This document shows, piece after piece, positions 62,478 through 64,000 of a stretch of DNA of 64,000 nucleotides; the first letter of the stretch is position 1, and each line of letters begins with the position of its first letter. Made by a program: the position numbers and the translations under genes. The notes beneath the pieces were generated by a model. It did not search any database. It saw nothing but the letters and a program-made list of their open reading frames with translations, and had not been told where the DNA came from. This DNA comes from MGIIa-L3 sp11892u (GTDB lineage Archaea; Thermoplasmatota; Poseidoniia; Poseidoniales; Poseidoniaceae). Location: NCBI GenBank assembly GCA_965659685.1, contig CBFHXB010000006.1:1-64000 (forward strand), in the 5' to 3' direction.

Positions 62478-63548
62478 ATGGGCTGGCCTTACCGTTCCTT
62501 CGTGCGGCCGGTTCAACGGCTGCAAAGCAGCGAAGGTGCGCACGGTCGGGCCCTTCGCATGCTTCGCCTCGCCTCGTCCACCAAGCCAGGCAGAGGAATA
62601 CTCCGGAGGTTGTATCGACCGAAGAAGGCCAAGGTCGTCAACGTCTGGGGTTTGTCCTTTCCCAACCGGTTCGGGCTGGCGGCTGGCATGGACAAAAAGG
62701 CAGAAGCCATTCGCGGATGGGAGAGCATTGGCTTTGGTTTCGTGGAAGTCGGTGGTGTGACCATGCATGCCCAACAAGGGAACCCCAAACCTCGGATGTT
62801 TAGGGACGACCGTTCGCGCTCCTTGATCAATCGGATGGGGTTCAACAACGACGGTTCAGAAGCGGTGGCCAATCGCATCAGGTCGGATCTTCAACGCCGG
62901 GGCCCGTTGTCGTGTCCGTTGTTCGTGAACCTTGGAAAATCAAAGATCACGCCAAACGAGGAGGCCCTGACGGATTATACCACATCGATGGAACGCCTCC
63001 ATGACGTGGTTGACGGTTTTGTGGTCAACGTTTCATCGCCAAACACGCCCAACCTTCGAGATCTGCAGCATGAATCTGCACTCGGTGACTTGTTGTCTGG
63101 ATTATCGAAGCGTTTGCAGGAGTTGAACAATGGTGTGGACCTCGCACGTCCGATGCTGGTGAAATTTGCACCAGACCTCGACGTCGATACGCTCTTGGGC
63201 ATGGTTGACGTTGCTCGGGAAAGCGGGGCGGATGGGGTGGTGTTGACGAACACGACCGTCCGACGAGGTGAGCCTGAACATCCGTCACACGGACGGTTCT
63301 TGTCCGAAAAGGGAGGGCTCTCTGGTGCCCCGTTGAAATCAAGGAGCACCGCTCTGATTCGTGCGGTGCACGAACACACCGGTGGCGACTGGCCCATCGT
63401 TGGCGTGGGTGGCATTTCTACGGCCGCCGATGCGCAGGAAAAACTCGATGCCGGCGCAACGCTGTTGCAAGCCTACTCCGCTTTTGTGTTCGAAGGCCCT
63501 TCACTCGTACGAAACGTGGTCGACGGGTTGGACGAAACGTCGCCTTGA
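62478..63548 (+). CDS. pyrD: dihydroorotate dehydrogenase, class 2 (quinone-dependent)
   Basis: FMN enzyme that oxidises dihydroorotate to orotate in pyrimidine synthesis and passes electrons to quinone. Class 2 marks are the amphipathic N-terminus (LRMLRLASSTKPGR), FGLAAGMDKKAEA, INRMGFNNDG, NVSSPNTPNLR (catalytic Ser region), VLTNTTVRR, GGLSGAPLK and the phosphate site VGVGGISTAADA. At 356 residues it is full length. A quinone-linked enzyme fits the MqnC and CcmE genes nearby. It diverges from the 142-residue protein gene. Confidence 0.93.
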   Translation: MGWPYRSFVRPVQRLQSSEGAHGRALRMLRLASSTKPGRGILRRLYRPKKAKVVNVWGLSFPNRFGLAAGMDKKAEAIRGWESIGFGFVEVGGVTMHAQQGNPKPRMFRDDRSRSLINRMGFNNDGSEAVANRIRSDLQRRGPLSCPLFVNLGKSKITPNEEALTDYTTSMERLHDVVDGFVVNVSSPNTPNLRDLQHESALGDLLSGLSKRLQELNNGVDLARPMLVKFAPDLDVDTLLGMVDVARESGADGVVLTNTTVRRGEPEHPSHGRFLSEKGGLSGAPLKSRSTALIRAVHEHTGGDWPIVGVGGISTAADAQEKLDAGATLLQAYSAFVFEGPSLVRNVVDGLDETSP

Positions 63549-63573
63549 TAGCCCACAGGCTGGACGTCGCGTC

Positions 63574-63960
63574 ATGCTGACCCGCCGGGTCAAATTGATG
63601 TTGGTGGGAGCGGCCATCACCGTGGGGCTGCTTGCGACCCTGCTCGTCGATGCCCCTGCTCCGACGATGACGGTGGACGATCTCCTCGCCGATGCCGTCG
63701 ACGGCCGTAACGTGGCGGTTCGAGGCGAGGTGTTGGACGGCAGCATCGACAACGGGAGTTCCTCCTTTGTTCTGGAAGGCGAAACAACGACCCTCACCAT
63801 CTCCTTCCTCGATGCGACCGTGTCCAACGGACTTGGTGACAACCGTACCGTCTACGCCGAGGGAACCTTGGTGGAGACCAACGAAGGTTGGTTGCTCGAA
63901 GCCTCCGTCATCAAGACCTCTTGCCCTTCCAAGTACGAGGAAGAAGCGACGACTGATTGA
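63574..63960 (+). CDS. ccmE: CcmE-like haem chaperone with CxxxY motif
   Basis: A 128-residue protein with an N-terminal signal anchor (about 6-25) and an OB-fold region (VAVRGEVLDGSID, SSFVLEGETTTLTISFLD, TVYAEGTLVETNEGWLLEA). The C-terminus reads SCPSKYEEE: Cys117 and Tyr121 form a CxxxY motif, in place of the HxxxY of enterobacterial CcmE. That variant is known from archaea and some sulfate reducers (System I*) and binds haem covalently through the cysteine. It starts 25 bases after pyrD; ccmF and other ccm genes would be expected outside the window. Confidence 0.72.
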   Translation: MLTRRVKLMLVGAAITVGLLATLLVDAPAPTMTVDDLLADAVDGRNVAVRGEVLDGSIDNGSSSFVLEGETTTLTISFLDATVSNGLGDNRTVYAEGTLVETNEGWLLEASVIKTSCPSKYEEEATTD

Positions 63961-64000
63961 AATACAGTCGACGTCAGCACACCTCGGGATAGGTGGGGGG

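Noticed and set aside
1..64000. CRISPR arrays, insertion sequences, integrases or phage genes
   Set aside because: No regularly spaced direct repeats, transposase or integrase motifs were seen; gene style is uniform.

Overview
The window is a GC-rich, gene-dense piece of an archaeal chromosome. It carries archaeal/eukaryotic-type information genes (aIF6, Rpo7-Spt4-eS24-eS27 cluster, DtdA deacylase, RtcB, archaeal AlaRS, a geranylgeranyl-reductase family enzyme) together with many very large exported proteins, two subtilases, thrombospondin-type-3 calcium repeats and an RND/MMPL exporter. That mix, the mostly TATA-box promoters and the aerobic, protein-degrading flavour fit a marine planktonic euryarchaeon of the Marine Group II / Poseidoniales type. 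This is inference from gene content; no phylogeny was run. Two N runs (344-353 and 25870-25965) show it is a scaffolded, probably metagenome-derived assembly.

Layout. 1-958: 3' part of 23S rRNA (with an assembly gap over the peptidyl-transferase core) and 5S rRNA, followed by aIF6 and purC. 2.6-8.9 kb: a small unknown gene and a giant membrane-anchored propeller/CARDB-like surface protein, both on the minus strand. 9.1-10.4 kb: the transcription/ribosome cluster rpo7-spt4-eS24-eS27. 10.4-14.9 kb: propeller-like protein, dtdA, proline dehydrogenase, a zinc-ribbon protein, a methyltransferase-like protein. 14.9-18.4 kb: minus-strand operon of a zinc-ribbon membrane protein, SufS-type cysteine desulfurase and a membrane-anchored subtilase. 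18.5-25.8 kb: tRNA-Ser(GGA), a membrane alpha/beta hydrolase, tRNA-Thr(GGU), a small coiled-coil protein, rtcB, alaS and a Nudix hydrolase. 26-31.5 kb: secreted subtilase, redoxin, membrane protein, serA.

31.6-36.1 kb is a lesion-bypass-like cluster: a small unknown protein overlapping an exonuclease-less B-family DNA polymerase with altered catalytic motifs, a RecA-fold protein with a broken P-loop, and a Y-family polymerase. It has the same composition (RecA-like, Y-family and error-prone accessory polymerase) as the bacterial ImuA-ImuB-DnaE2 mutasome, but with a B-family enzyme. 36-43.5 kb: valS, RND exporter, EVE-domain protein, aminotransferase. 43.5-53.8 kb: envelope proteins (TPR membrane protein, TSP3-repeat protein, Ig/PKD-like protein), then an Xaa-Pro peptidase and an MqnC-like radical SAM enzyme. 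53.8-62.4 kb: a five-gene minus-strand operon, unknown-topoisomerase IA-geranylgeranyl reductase-unknown membrane protein-lipoprotein. The lipoprotein ends in a recognisable PNGase F-type glycoamidase domain with the active-site Asp and Glu conserved. 62.5-64 kb: class-2 pyrD and a CcmE-like haem chaperone with the CxxxY motif of cytochrome c maturation System I*.

Functionally, the exported proteases, the PNGase F-like lipoprotein and the peptidase suggest turnover of glycoprotein-rich organic matter. MqnC, quinone-dependent PyrD and CcmE point to a menaquinone- and cytochrome c-based respiratory chain. The strongest candidates for something new are the PNGase F-like lipoprotein and the B/Y-polymerase/RecA-fold cluster.
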